From positions 124,001 to 188,000 of the forward strand of contig NZ_JAMQOP010000002.1 in NCBI RefSeq assembly GCF_031624495.1: a stretch of DNA of 64,000 nucleotides, in the 5' to 3' direction. This DNA comes from Halogeometricum sp. S1BR25-6 (lineage in GTDB: Archaea > Halobacteriota > Halobacteria > Halobacteriales > Haloferacaceae). Both the position numbers and the translations under genes were made by a program. A model generated the notes under the pieces. That model had not been told where the DNA came from. It did not search any database and saw only the letters and a program-made list of their open reading frames with translations. Positions 27,487-37,291 of this stretch are shown piece by piece (position 1 is the first letter of the stretch; every line of letters starts with the position of its first letter).

Positions 27487-27559
27487 GTTCGATACGTCGG
27501 CGCGAGGGGATTTGAAAACACGGTTCCGCGCCGCGGGTGAGGCCGTCGCCCGTCCGCCG

Positions 27560-28120
27560 CTACTGGAAGCCGCGGCCGACCGCGTCCTCGTCGATGAGGT
27601 CCTCTAAGTCCTCGCTCAGCAGGTCGTCGGCGTCGGCGAACTCCTCGGTCAACTCGTCGAGTCGGTCGGGGCGGCCGTCGAACTCGTACTCCATCGGGCC
27701 GAACGCCGGACTGTCCACGGCGTCCATCAGGTCGGTGAAGAAGTCCTCCGGCGTCGTCGGCGCCTCGGCGTGGACCTTCACGGTCTCTTCGAGGCGCGTC
27801 GCCATCGACTTCGCGTGGTCCTCGTCCTCCGGTGGCGACTGCACGGCGAACCGCCCGCCGTCGCCGCCGTCGCCGCGGCGCGGGAGCAGCGGTTCGATGT
27901 CGTCGTCGATGCGGCGGGCGACGCGCGACCCGACGCCGCGGACCTCCAAGGGGTTCTTCGCGTACGTCTTCAGTTCGTAGACGCCCACGCTCGGGTGCCC
28001 GAGGAACAGTTCCTCGCCGAGTCCCTGCTCTCGATGACCGGCGACCGCCCGCCAACCGTCGGGGTCCGCGCCCGATTCGGTGACGTCCGAGAGTACGTCC
28101 TTCCAGTCTCTGACGCGCAT
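27560..28120 (-). CDS. Conserved-looking haloarchaeal protein of unknown function
   Basis: 186 residues, soluble and acidic. Starts RVRDWKDVLSDVTESGADPDGWRAVAG, continues through GEELFLGHPSVGVYELKTYAKNP and ends in an Asp/Glu-rich helix pair (ELTEEFADADDLLSEDLEDLID). No domain recognised. The start codon faces the Dna2-like gene across a 261-nt spacer in which I see no further gene. Confidence 0.65.
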   Translation of the reverse strand: MRVRDWKDVLSDVTESGADPDGWRAVAGHREQGLGEELFLGHPSVGVYELKTYAKNPLEVRGVGSRVARRIDDDIEPLLPRRGDGGDGGRFAVQSPPEDEDHAKSMATRLEETVKVHAEAPTTPEDFFTDLMDAVDSPAFGPMEYEFDGRPDRLDELTEEFADADDLLSEDLEDLIDEDAVGRGFQ

Positions 28121-28381
28121 ACGTTCGGTGGTACCACGGCGCTTCGGATGAGCGTGCCGGTTTCAGCGGGTAGTTCCGATATGTGGCGAACGTGGCTGTC
28201 AGAACGCGAGGTGCAGTTCGCGCGAGTGACTCTCGGCCATCGCGCTCCCGCGACCGTGAACACCTCGGAAGGGACCACCCGTGCCGGTCGGTCGGCCGGC
28301 TATCGCCCCCGTGCGCCGCGCCGACCCCCGTTCGACTTCAGTGACCGACAGCGTTTTTCGCGCCGACGCGGACCACTCCGT

Positions 28382-31045
28382 GTGAACCTCCGCGGCCGTC
28401 TCGTCGAGGTGGGCGAGGAACGCGAAGTGGAGACGCAGTACGGGACGCGGTCGCTCGCCGAGATGACGGTCCGCCCCGAGGGCGGCGACGTCGACGCTCC
28501 CGACGCGACCGTCCGGGTAACCCTCTGGGGGAAGTGGACCCACACCGCCGACCTCGCGGAATCCGGCATGGACCTCCTCGTCACCGACGCGGAGGAGTCC
28601 GAATATCGGGGCGAGACGACCTATGCTACGTCCAAGGAGTCGTACGTCGTCCTCGAACCCGACTTCCTCGTCGACGTGACCGACGTGCGCTCGTGGGTGC
28701 AGTGCCCCCGGATGTACTATCTGAACAAACTCTCGGGTATCCCGCTGAACTACCCCGTCGTCAAGGGGACCGTCGTCCACGAGGTGTTCGGCGACCTATT
28801 GCGGGGCCGAGATTTGGAAGACTCCATCGACGAACGCGTCGCCGAGGCGGGCCTGCAACTCGGCCTCCTCGGCTACGACGCCGAGGAGGTGCGAGACGAG
28901 GTGCGTCGCAACGCCGCCGCTATCGAGGGTTGGTTGGCGCAAGGGACCCTGACAGAAGAAGACGGGTGGCGCTCGGAGTACACGCTCATCTCGCCGACGT
29001 TCGGAATCAAGGGGCGCGCCGACGCCCTGCGACGCGGGATGCCCGTCGAGTTGAAGACAGGTAAGAACCTCAAGCGCGACCCGCGGTTTCAGGACAAGAT
29101 TCAGGCCGCCGCGTACGCCCTCGTCCTCGCCGAACGCGGCGTTCCCGCCGATACGGCGACGCTCTTGTACACGAAGAACACGGCCTTAGAGCGGAACGAG
29201 GAGTCGGGCGACCTCTCGCCCGCAAAGGAATTCTCCGTCGGCAAGGGACTCCTCGACTTCGTCGTCCGCAAGCGCAACGAGATAGCCGCGATGGAGTTCG
29301 ATTTCTCGGTGCCGACGGGGTTCGAGGCCGACGCGAAGTGCGAGTACTGCTTCGAGCAGGACACCTGCATGGTCGTCTCCGGGCGCTTGGACCAGGAGTC
29401 GAAAGCGGGACAGATAGGCACGCCGCTCCCCGAAGACGAACGCGAGTACTTCGACCGGTTCTACCGCGCCATCGAGGAAGAGCGACGCGAGACGCACGAG
29501 GAGTACCGAAAGCTCTGGGAGCAGTCCGCCGAGGAACGCGCCGACGACGACAGGGCGCTCATCGACCTCGACTACGTCGACCGGCGCGAAATCGAGGGCG
29601 GCCGCTGGGAACTCCGCGCGCGACGGCCCGACGGCGCGGTGTCGAAACTCCGCGAGGGCGACATCTGCCTGGCCAGCGACGGCGACCCGGTGGGCGGGCA
29701 CGCCGAACTCTGTCGCATCCGCGAACTGGGCGACGAGGTGGTCGTCACCGCGGACGAACCCGTCGAACTCCGGCGTCTCGACGTCTACCCCTCCGAGATA
29801 TCCGTCTCGCGGATGCTCACCGCCGTCCACGACGCCCTACTGAAGGGGTCGGAGGACCGCAAGGACGTGCTGTTCGGCCGACGCGACCCCGAGTTCTCGG
29901 CTCGGAGCGCGGAGGCGTACGTCGACAACAACGAGGCGCAGAACAGGGCGGTACGACTGTCGGTCGACGCCGACGATGCCGCACTCGTCCACGGACCGCC
30001 GGGCACGGGCAAGACGTACACCATCGCGCGCACCGTCCGCGCCCTCCTCGACGACGGTCAGCGGGTCCTCCTATCGGCGTTCACGAACCGCGCCGTCGAC
30101 AACGCCGTGGAGGCCCTGCGCGAACAGGGATTCGAGGATATCGTCCGCGTCGGCACGGAGAACGGCGTCCGCGAGGACATGCTGGACCTCCGTCTGAAGA
30201 CGGCGGGCGAACCGAACGACCGCGCGGCGGCGCTGAACGACGCGCCCGTCGTCGCCGCCACTACCTCCTCCTGCGGGTCGCGGATGATGCGCGAACAGTC
30301 CTTCGACGTGGCCCTCGTCGACGAGGCGTCGCAGTTGACCGAACCCGGCACGCTCGCGGCAATCAACCTCGCCGACCGGTTCGTCCTCGTCGGCGACCAC
30401 CAGCAGTTACCGCCGGTGGTCAGAGCCGAGAACGACCTCCAGAAATCGCTGTTCGAGCGACTCGTCGACCGCTACCCCGAGGCGTCGGTGATGCTGGACC
30501 GCCAGTACCGCATGAGCCAGCGCATCCAGGCGTTCTCCTCGGCGGAGTTCTACGACGGCGCGCTCAGACCCGCCGGCGGCGAGGTGGCCGCGCAGCGACT
30601 CTCGGACCTCGGCGTCGCGGAGTCCGCACTGCCCGAGGAACTCCGCGACCCCGTGGCGTTCGTCGACCCCGGCGGGTCGCGCGTCGGCAACACCAACCCG
30701 GCGGAGGCCGACCGCGTGGCCGAACTCGTCGACGCCTACGCCGCCGCCGGCGTCGACCCCGACGACATCGGCGTCATCGCGCCGTTCCGCGCGCAGGTCG
30801 CCGAGATAAGCAAGCGGACCGACGTCACCGTCGACACCGTCGACCGATTTCAAGGCTCCTCGAAGGAGGTGATTTTGGTGTCGTTCGTCGCCGCCGGGGG
30901 GCTCGACGGCCCCATCTTCGAGGACCATCGCCGGATCAACGTCGCCCTCACGCGCGCGAAGAAGGCGCTCGTCCTCGTCGGCGACGCCGACGCCCTCGCC
31001 TCGGACCCCTTCTACGCGCGGATGCTCGACTGGGCGCGGCGGTGA
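28382..31045 (+). CDS. Dna2-like protein: OB fold, Cas4-type nuclease and SF1 helicase
   Basis: 887 residues from a GTG start. Residues 1-95 resemble an OB fold (RGRLVEVGEE... VRVTLWGKWTHTADL). A RecB/Cas4-type PD-(D/E)XK nuclease follows with His133, Asp214 and Glu223-Leu-Lys225, bracketed by Cys108 and the CEYCFEQDTC trio (320, 323, 329), the four-Cys pattern of the Dna2/Cas4 4Fe-4S cluster. The C-terminal half is an SF1B helicase: GPPGTGKT (538-545), VDEASQ, DRQYRM and NVALTRAKKALV. Expected to trim and unwind DNA flaps or breaks in replication and repair. An in-frame open stretch upstream lacks coding character. Confidence 0.88.
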   Translation: MNLRGRLVEVGEEREVETQYGTRSLAEMTVRPEGGDVDAPDATVRVTLWGKWTHTADLAESGMDLLVTDAEESEYRGETTYATSKESYVVLEPDFLVDVTDVRSWVQCPRMYYLNKLSGIPLNYPVVKGTVVHEVFGDLLRGRDLEDSIDERVAEAGLQLGLLGYDAEEVRDEVRRNAAAIEGWLAQGTLTEEDGWRSEYTLISPTFGIKGRADALRRGMPVELKTGKNLKRDPRFQDKIQAAAYALVLAERGVPADTATLLYTKNTALERNEESGDLSPAKEFSVGKGLLDFVVRKRNEIAAMEFDFSVPTGFEADAKCEYCFEQDTCMVVSGRLDQESKAGQIGTPLPEDEREYFDRFYRAIEEERRETHEEYRKLWEQSAEERADDDRALIDLDYVDRREIEGGRWELRARRPDGAVSKLREGDICLASDGDPVGGHAELCRIRELGDEVVVTADEPVELRRLDVYPSEISVSRMLTAVHDALLKGSEDRKDVLFGRRDPEFSARSAEAYVDNNEAQNRAVRLSVDADDAALVHGPPGTGKTYTIARTVRALLDDGQRVLLSAFTNRAVDNAVEALREQGFEDIVRVGTENGVREDMLDLRLKTAGEPNDRAAALNDAPVVAATTSSCGSRMMREQSFDVALVDEASQLTEPGTLAAINLADRFVLVGDHQQLPPVVRAENDLQKSLFERLVDRYPEASVMLDRQYRMSQRIQAFSSAEFYDGALRPAGGEVAAQRLSDLGVAESALPEELRDPVAFVDPGGSRVGNTNPAEADRVAELVDAYAAAGVDPDDIGVIAPFRAQVAEISKRTDVTVDTVDRFQGSSKEVILVSFVAAGGLDGPIFEDHRRINVALTRAKKALVLVGDADALASDPFYARMLDWARR

Positions 31046-31149
31046 GGGCGGCGACGTGCGGACCGCGTCGGGGTACCGGTCCGACGGCGGCCCGTCGGCC
31101 GACCGTCACGCGAGAACGCTTTTCCTCGTGGGGTGCGAACTAGTAGCAT

Positions 31150-31638
31150 ATGTCTCAGAAACAGAGCCCGATGTCTCGGCCGGAGGCCGACTCGGAGGGA
31201 CAACTCCTCGGCGTGAGACAGGCGGCGCTGGGAGCGGCGGCCGGACTCGCGGGGATGGCGGTGATGGTCCCGCTTCTCGGCGTCGCGTGGCTGCTCGGGG
31301 CGTTCGAACTCTCGGCCGTCGCCGGTCTGGCGAGCATCGTCGGACTCGGCGAGAGCTTCCTGCTCGGCGCGATAATCTTCGTCGGCGGCGGGATGACGAC
31401 GATTCCGCTCCTGTTCGCCTCGCTGGCGGTGTTCATGCCGGGCGAGAGCATGGGGACGAAGGGCGCCGTCTTCAACGCCATCGTCTGGACCGGGTTCGCC
31501 GTCGCCTTCTGGTCCGAACAGACCGGTCTGACGCTCGCGCTGTACCTCCTGTTGACGCTCCTAGCGCACGTCGGCTACGGCTACGTCCTCGGCACCGTCT
31601 ACGGCCGCTACGCGACTATCCCCGTCTACGACGTCTGA
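31150..31638 (+). CDS. Four-helix membrane protein
   Basis: 162 residues with four hydrophobic segments: GAAAGLAGMAVMVPLLGVAWL, SFLLGAIIFVGGGMTTIPLLFASLAVF, AVFNAIVWTGFAVAFW and LALYLLLTLLAHVGYGYVLG. Looks like a conserved haloarchaeal family with no assigned role. The next gene starts 2 nt after its stop, suggesting one transcript. Confidence 0.7.
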   Translation: MSQKQSPMSRPEADSEGQLLGVRQAALGAAAGLAGMAVMVPLLGVAWLLGAFELSAVAGLASIVGLGESFLLGAIIFVGGGMTTIPLLFASLAVFMPGESMGTKGAVFNAIVWTGFAVAFWSEQTGLTLALYLLLTLLAHVGYGYVLGTVYGRYATIPVYDV

Positions 31639-31639
31639 G

Positions 31640-32029
31640 ATGCCGCTGCTCCAGTTCGACACGACGGCCGAGGCGAGCGCCGAGGAGCGAGAGCGGTTCA
31701 CCGCGGCGGTGACCGACCTGTACGCCGAGGAGATGGCGACGACGACGGGCCACGTCGCCGTGGTGATACGCGAGCACCCCCCGGCGAACCTCTCTTTGGG
31801 CCGCGCCGAGGAGGGTCCGCTGTGCTTTCTGAGCGCCGACATCCGCGAGGGCCGGTCGTTCGAGCGCAAGCGGTCGTTCGCGCTGGCGGCGATGGAACTG
31901 GCGGCCGAGCGGTTCTCGATACCCGAGACGAACCTGAAGGTGTCGTTTACCGAGCACGCGGGGGAGGAACTGATGGGCGTCGACCGGGTGGGCGGGGAGT
32001 GGTCGCCGACCGAAGAGGACGGCGAGTGA
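31640..32029 (+). CDS. Tautomerase/MIF superfamily protein
   Basis: 129 residues beginning Met-Pro-Leu-Leu-Gln-Phe: Pro2, exposed after Met removal, is the catalytic base of 4-oxalocrotonate tautomerase-like enzymes. The pattern ERERFTAAVTDLYAEEMAT, GHVAVVIREHPP and two later strands fits one long MIF-like subunit or a fused 4-OT pair. Substrate unknown. Coupled to the upstream membrane protein gene. Confidence 0.7.
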   Translation: MPLLQFDTTAEASAEERERFTAAVTDLYAEEMATTTGHVAVVIREHPPANLSLGRAEEGPLCFLSADIREGRSFERKRSFALAAMELAAERFSIPETNLKVSFTEHAGEELMGVDRVGGEWSPTEEDGE

Positions 32030-32047
32030 GCGGCGGGGAACGGAGGG

Positions 32048-33739
32048 CTACCAGAGGATGGCGGGCCAGACGAACTGGAACATGAACCAGAGGAGACCCG
32101 TCAGCACGACGGTCATCACGAGGTTGAGGATGACGCCGGCGCGCATCATGTGCTTCTGTTCGATGTAGCCCGACCCGAACACGATGGCGTTCGGCGGCGT
32201 CGCCACCGGGAGCGCGAAGGCGAAACTCGCCGCCACGGCGCCGGAGACCGAGAGGAAGACGGCCGCCGCCACCTCCGCGAGACCGAGCGTCGTGGCGAAG
32301 ACGCTGCCGATGCCGATGAGGATGGGGACGATGATGGTCGCCGTCGCGGTGTTGGAGGTCATCTCCGTGAGGAAGATGACTAGGAGAACGACCGCGGCGA
32401 CGACGAGGACGATGGGCGCGCCGGTCAGCGAACTGAACACCGTGTTGGCTATCCAGTCGGTCGCGCCCGTCGCCGCGAGGGCGTCCGCGAGCGCGATACC
32501 GCCGCCGAACAGGAGGATGGTCCCCCAGTCGATGTCGACGAGTTCGTCCCACTCCATGGTGTCCGCGAGGACCAGGGCCGGAATCGCCGCGAGACCGACC
32601 ATCACGTAGTAGAGGATGCCTTGGTGGCCCTCGACGCCGAGCACCGTCGCGCCGTCGCCGCCGAACACCGTCGTCGCCCACGCGGCCGGGAGGTACGGGC
32701 CGATGAGGTCGCCGAGGCCGCCGAGCACCCACAGCCCCGCGGTCGCGGTGAAGATGTACGCGACGCGCTTGCCGCGCGTGCTCAGTTCACCCTCCTCTTC
32801 GAGGTAGCGCGCCGCTTCCTCGCGGGCCGACTCGACGTTGTCTATCTGCGGCGGGTAGATGCGGTAGGTGAGGAGGTACCAGACGAGGGGAAGCGTGACG
32901 ACGACGATGGGGATGCCGATGAGTAGCCACCGCGCGAACCCGATTTCGTAGCCGAGTATCTGGTTGAGTTGCGCCGCGAGGATGGCGTTCGGCGGCGTGC
33001 CGATGAGCGTGCCGACGCCGCCGACGCTGGCGGCGTAGGCGGTGCCGAGCAGCATCGAAATCTGGATGTTCGTGAAAGAGTCCTCGCCCGCCCCGTCGCC
33101 GAGGCCGGCGTCGCCGACGCCCGCGCCGTCGGACATCGTGTCCGAGGAGCCTCCGGACGCTCCGCGCGCGTCGTCGTCGGTGCCCATCTCCGAGTCGAAG
33201 TCGGCGTCGGGGTCGTCGGCGGCCGCGGCCACCTCGTCCCGCCCGAGCACCTGCGTGAGGACGCCGAGCGCGATGGGCGTCATCATCGCCGTCGTCGCCG
33301 TGTTCGACACCCACATCGAGAGGAACGCCGTGGCGAGCATCACCGCCGCGACGAGTCGCCGCGGCGACGACCCCATCTTCGACATGATCCACAGCGCGAT
33401 TCTGCGGTCGATATCGTACTTCTGCAAGGCGTTCGCCAGCATGAAGCCGGCGATGAACAGGAAGATGAGGTGGTCGGCGAATCCGACCAACGCCTCGTCG
33501 AGGTCGGGATACACCCCGAACGCGGTGAGCACGAACGGTATCGACAGCGCCGTCACGGCCAAGGGGAGCGCCCCGGTCACCCAGAGGAAGCCGGCGAAGA
33601 ACATCGTCGCTATCGCGTACTGCCCTTTCACCGACAGCCCCTCCGGCGAGGGGCCGACGGCGACGAGCGCGGTGCCGAACACCGCGATGGCGAACAGTAT
33701 CAGCCGCCGCTGCGTGCGCGAGTTACCCAGCTGTATCAT
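32048..33739 (-). CDS. DASS/SLC13-type anion:sodium symporter
   Basis: 563 residues, about a dozen hydrophobic segments. The two sodium-coordinating clamshell motifs are present as SNTATTAMMTPIALGVL and TSNTATATIIVPILIGI, as in the dicarboxylate/sulfate/phosphate (DASS) family. A hydrophilic insert of about 55 residues (Asp/Gly/Ser, residues ~170-225) sits between helices after the first SNT motif. Likely imports dicarboxylates or inorganic anions with Na+, fitting a sodium-rich habitat. Monocistronic. Confidence 0.88.
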   Translation of the reverse strand: MIQLGNSRTQRRLILFAIAVFGTALVAVGPSPEGLSVKGQYAIATMFFAGFLWVTGALPLAVTALSIPFVLTAFGVYPDLDEALVGFADHLIFLFIAGFMLANALQKYDIDRRIALWIMSKMGSSPRRLVAAVMLATAFLSMWVSNTATTAMMTPIALGVLTQVLGRDEVAAAADDPDADFDSEMGTDDDARGASGGSSDTMSDGAGVGDAGLGDGAGEDSFTNIQISMLLGTAYAASVGGVGTLIGTPPNAILAAQLNQILGYEIGFARWLLIGIPIVVVTLPLVWYLLTYRIYPPQIDNVESAREEAARYLEEEGELSTRGKRVAYIFTATAGLWVLGGLGDLIGPYLPAAWATTVFGGDGATVLGVEGHQGILYYVMVGLAAIPALVLADTMEWDELVDIDWGTILLFGGGIALADALAATGATDWIANTVFSSLTGAPIVLVVAAVVLLVIFLTEMTSNTATATIIVPILIGIGSVFATTLGLAEVAAAVFLSVSGAVAASFAFALPVATPPNAIVFGSGYIEQKHMMRAGVILNLVMTVVLTGLLWFMFQFVWPAILW

Positions 33740-33768
33740 TGATACACCTCTGCTTACGAAACTCCACG

Positions 33769-33776
33769 ATTAATAC
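33769..33776 (-). promoter_or_regulatory. TATA box of the DASS transporter gene
   Basis: On the minus strand GTATTAAT is centred about 33 nt before the ATG at 33739 in an AT-rich island, giving a leader of a few nucleotides. Confidence 0.55.
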
Positions 33777-33823
33777 TTTCGGAGACGGGATGGGAGAGTT
33801 ATCGTATCACATACCGTCTGCGA

Positions 33824-34069
33824 TTAAAAGTGCTCCGCGAGCGCTTCGACCTGGTCGGCGCTGAGTTCGGCGGCGTACAGGTCGAGCAGTTCCTCCCGGC
33901 GGGACCGCGACAGCGCGCGCGCCCCCGATTCGAGCATCGACACGTGCGCTTGGAGGACGTCGTCGACTTCGCGTTCGACCGTCCGCTGGTCGTAGTCGGC
34001 GGCGACGCGGAGCAGTCGCCACGCCCGCGGGGAGAGATCCGCGACGTCGACGGACGAGGTGGCGGCCAT
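33824..34069 (-). CDS. Small helical protein of unknown function
   Basis: 81 residues, predicted almost entirely helical and acidic: LSPRAWRLLRVAADYDQRTVEREVDDVLQ..., EELLDLYAAELSADQVEALAEHF. The heptad-like spacing suggests a small bundle or adaptor. It lies upstream of the DASS transporter gene on the same strand, but a separate promoter precedes that gene. No known domain. Confidence 0.55.
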   Translation of the reverse strand: MAATSSVDVADLSPRAWRLLRVAADYDQRTVEREVDDVLQAHVSMLESGARALSRSRREELLDLYAAELSADQVEALAEHF

Positions 34070-34161
34070 CGAGTGACTCTCACGGTTGTTCCCACAAAAT
34101 CCATGCGGATGCCGGGCGCGGGTCGGTGCGTTCTTGCCCTCGGGCGACCACCTATGGAGTC

Positions 34162-34347
34162 ATGACTTCGCTGCGAGAGCGGTTCGACGACTCCGACGCG
34201 TTCAGGCGCGGCGTCCTCGGCGCCGTCTCCGGCGGCCTCGCCGGCGTGGTGCTCACGCTCCTCGGCGCGTCGACGGTCGGCGACTACCTCATCGCCATCT
34301 TCGTCGGGTGCGTCACGTTCGTCGCCCTCTGGTTGCTGGTGAACTGA
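34162..34347 (+). CDS. Small two-helix membrane protein
   Basis: 61 residues: a charged head TSLRERFDDSDAFRRG, then GVLGAVSGGLAGVVLTLLGA and YLIAIFVGCVTFVALWLLV. Convergent with the Lhr helicase gene, 12 nt apart. Function unknown. Confidence 0.6.
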   Translation: MTSLRERFDDSDAFRRGVLGAVSGGLAGVVLTLLGASTVGDYLIAIFVGCVTFVALWLLVN

Positions 34348-34359
34348 ACCGAACGACCG

Positions 34360-37158
34360 CTACGGCCGGTCCTCGCCGGCGGCCACCGCTCCGCCGTCGC
34401 CGCCATCGCCGTCGTCGATTTCGTCCAGTACGCGCGCGTGGAACTCACGCAGCACCTCGCTCTCGTCCTCGGCGAGCACTACGTCGCTGGCGGTGAGCGT
34501 CGCGAGGCCGAACGCGCGCGGCGTGGGGGAGTCGACGTTCCGCGCGACGACGTTGATATCGCCCGCTCGGACGTCGCCGAGCACGTCCTTCACGGCGGCG
34601 ACGTTCAGCTTGTCCTCCAGAATCTCCCGGTAGGTCTCCTCCATCACTGCGAAGGAGTCGAGCCCCTGCGCGAACGACAGCAGCATTTCGGAAGAGACCT
34701 GCTGTTGGGCCGCGGTCTTCTCGTAGCCCTTGTAGCGCTTCAGAATCATTAGAGAGCGCGCGGCGTTGATGCGGAAGTAGCGCTTCAGCAGGTCGGTGCC
34801 GTCGATTGCGGCGCGCAGGTCCGCGTCCACGTCCGCGGGGTCGATGTCGCGGAGGACGGCCTCGACGTCCACCTTCCGGTTCAGCGGCATGGAGACGCAG
34901 AAGCCGTTGTCCGCGACGGCCACCTGCACGTTTGCGTTCGACCGCTGGGCGCAGCGGTAGGCGACGAGGCGCGAGAGACCGTCGTTGAACCGCCGCCCGT
35001 AGTTCGAGTGGACGTAGAAGTGCCGGCGGTACGCCGCGCGGTCCAACTGCACCTCCACGACGAGTCGGTCGTCGGTGGCGACGCTCTCGGCGCCGGCGTA
35101 GCGCACCTGCTCGTCGAACATCCGGGTGACCGCCCGGACGCTGTTCTCGTCCATCGGGTACTCCCGGAGCCACGTCCGCACGCCGGGCGCGCCGCCCGCC
35201 TCCAGTCGTTCGAGCAGGTCCCCCTGGAACGCGGCTATCTCGCGGCCGAGGTCGTAGGAGAGGGGCAGGCGCTCGGAGAACCACGACGGCACCGTCGGTC
35301 GGTCGCTCGTCCGGTCGACGTGCACCTTCGACCCGCGGCGGTACCGGTAGGCGAAGCGGTCGCCGCCGAGGACGAACACGTCGCCCTTCTCCAAGGTGTC
35401 GAGGTAGTTTTCGTCCAACTGGCCGACCCACTCCTCGCCCCCCCGCGTCACCACGTCGCAGGTAAAGGAGTCGGGGATGGTGCCGATGTTCGTCATGTAG
35501 ATGACGCGCGCCATCCGCCCGCGCTTGCCGAGGAGGTGCTCACCGACGTCGTACTCGGGGTAGTGGTGCTCGCCGTCGGGCGCGTCGTTCGTGTCGCGCC
35601 ACACCTTCGCGTAGACGTTCTTCTCTTCGAGGCCTTCGTAGTCGGCCGTCAGGTACGAGAGAAGCCGCTCCCACTCGGCGTCCGAGAAGTCCCGGTAGGG
35701 GTACGCCCGCCGGAGCGTCGCCAGCACGTCCTCCTCGCGCCGAACGGCGTTGATGGCCATACCGTAGACCTGCTGTGCGGCCACGTCCTGGGCGTTCTCG
35801 GGGACGAACACCCGGTCGACAAATCCTTCTTCGGCTTTCTTCAGCATCACCGCGCACTCGACCAACTCGTCCCTGTCGAGGGCGATGACCCTCCCCTCGA
35901 CCGTCTGGCCGAGTCGGTGGCCCGCGCGTCCGACCCGCTGGAGCAGCGAGGCGACAGATTTCGGCGACCCGACCTGCACCACGAGGTCGATGTGCGGCAT
36001 GTCGATGCCGAGTTCGAGGCTCGTGGAGGTGGTCACCACGTCCAACTCGCCGGCCTTCAGTTGGGATTCTATCTCCCCCCTCCGCTCCTTCGAGAGGCTG
36101 CCGTGGTGACACCCCGAGTTCGTCTCATCGTAGCCGTCGTACTCCTCTCGCAGGTTGTGCAGCACCCGTTCGGCGCCCGACCGCGTGTTCGTGAACACCA
36201 GCGTGTTCGTGTGCGAGCGGACGAGTTCGTCCAGTCGGTCGTAGAACCCCTCCTGCACGACGTCGCGCGGCGTGTCGATGAGGTCGTCCGTCGGACACTC
36301 CAACCGCACGTCGAAGTCGCGGACGAAGCGCGTGTCGACGATTTCGTAGTCGCGCACCTCGCCGGCGTCGTCGCGCCCCACCAGAAACTCCGCCATCGTC
36401 GACAGCGGTTCGACCGTCGCCGAGCAGCCGATTCTGGTCGGGGAGGACTCGCACATCTCCTCCAATCGCTCCAAGGACACCGACAGGTGCGTCCCGCGCT
36501 TGTTCTCCGCGAGGCTGTGAATCTCGTCGACGACGACGTATTCGACCGTCCTGAGCTTCTCTTTGAACTTCGGCGAATTGAGGAGGATGGCGAGCGTCTC
36601 CGGCGTCGTGTTGAGGATGTGCGGCGTCGTCTCCAGCATCTTTTGGCGCTCGGAACTCTCGGTGTCGCCGTGGCGGATGGCGTGGCGGACGCGCACCTCC
36701 TCGCCGCGTTCGCCCATCCGCTCGGCGATACCCTCCAGCGGTTCGGTGAGGTTCCGGTGGATGTCGTTGGCCAGCGACTTCAGCGGCGAGACGTACAGGC
36801 AGTAAACGGAGTTCTCCAGGCCCTCCTCGCGCTCTCGGTCCCTGCGGAAGAGGTCGTTGAGGATGGCCGTGAAGGAGGCGAGCGTCTTGCCGGACCCGGT
36901 GGGCGCGCAGACGAGGGCGTTCTCCCCCTTGTCGATGAGCGGGATGCCCTCGCGCTGGGGCGGGGTGAAGAAGCCGCCGTTGCCGCCGACGTAGCGTCCG
37001 AACTGGTCGACCCACCACTCTCTCACCGTCGGTTCCAACCGGTCGAGGACGTCCTCGTCGGCCAGCGGTACGGTTTCGGGGTCGAACGCGAAGGGGTCGT
37101 CCTCGTCGGCCGCCCGCGACGCCGCCTCGCGGAGGAGGTGTCGGCCACCGCTACTCAT
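34360..37158 (-). CDS. lhr: Lhr-type ATP-dependent DNA helicase
   Basis: 932 residues, an SF2 3'-5' DNA helicase used in repair. Features in order: FTPPQREGIPLI (Q-like motif), APTGSGKT (motif I), VVDEIHSL (motif II, DEIH), SATVEPL (motif III), TNTRSGAERVL (IV), GSLSKERRGEIE and ATSTSLELGIDM-like TTSTSLELGIDMPHIDLVVQ (V), QRVGRAGHRLGQ (VI), then the WH and DUF4145-like Lhr-core domain with RNAARSLMILKRYKG. I start at the ATG before SSGGRHLLREAA; longer in-frame extension is Arg-rich and non-acidic. Confidence 0.92.
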   Translation of the reverse strand: MSSGGRHLLREAASRAADEDDPFAFDPETVPLADEDVLDRLEPTVREWWVDQFGRYVGGNGGFFTPPQREGIPLIDKGENALVCAPTGSGKTLASFTAILNDLFRRDREREEGLENSVYCLYVSPLKSLANDIHRNLTEPLEGIAERMGERGEEVRVRHAIRHGDTESSERQKMLETTPHILNTTPETLAILLNSPKFKEKLRTVEYVVVDEIHSLAENKRGTHLSVSLERLEEMCESSPTRIGCSATVEPLSTMAEFLVGRDDAGEVRDYEIVDTRFVRDFDVRLECPTDDLIDTPRDVVQEGFYDRLDELVRSHTNTLVFTNTRSGAERVLHNLREEYDGYDETNSGCHHGSLSKERRGEIESQLKAGELDVVTTSTSLELGIDMPHIDLVVQVGSPKSVASLLQRVGRAGHRLGQTVEGRVIALDRDELVECAVMLKKAEEGFVDRVFVPENAQDVAAQQVYGMAINAVRREEDVLATLRRAYPYRDFSDAEWERLLSYLTADYEGLEEKNVYAKVWRDTNDAPDGEHHYPEYDVGEHLLGKRGRMARVIYMTNIGTIPDSFTCDVVTRGGEEWVGQLDENYLDTLEKGDVFVLGGDRFAYRYRRGSKVHVDRTSDRPTVPSWFSERLPLSYDLGREIAAFQGDLLERLEAGGAPGVRTWLREYPMDENSVRAVTRMFDEQVRYAGAESVATDDRLVVEVQLDRAAYRRHFYVHSNYGRRFNDGLSRLVAYRCAQRSNANVQVAVADNGFCVSMPLNRKVDVEAVLRDIDPADVDADLRAAIDGTDLLKRYFRINAARSLMILKRYKGYEKTAAQQQVSSEMLLSFAQGLDSFAVMEETYREILEDKLNVAAVKDVLGDVRAGDINVVARNVDSPTPRAFGLATLTASDVVLAEDESEVLREFHARVLDEIDDGDGGDGGAVAAGEDRP

Positions 37159-37264
37159 TGGTTGCAGTGAGGGGCGCGCCTGTAAGTGGGTTGCGCCCGC
37201 GCCCGCGTGCGACTCCCCGACGGCCCGCCGACCGGCGCGGTCCGCGGCCGACGGACGCCGCCAA

Positions 37265-37270
37265 CTTATA
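37265..37270 (+). promoter_or_regulatory. TATA box of the metallo-beta-lactamase fold gene
   Basis: CTTATA centred about 25 nt before the ATG at 37292; leaderless transcription expected. Confidence 0.55.
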
Positions 37271-37291
37271 CCCGCGCCGCTTACGGCGACT

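Noticed and set aside
27770-28381. In-frame open stretch extending the Dna2-like gene upstream by about 200 codons
   Set aside because: It lies antisense to the 27560-28120 gene, has Arg/His-rich composition unlike acidic haloarchaeal protein, and a GTG at 28382 starts the conserved OB region.
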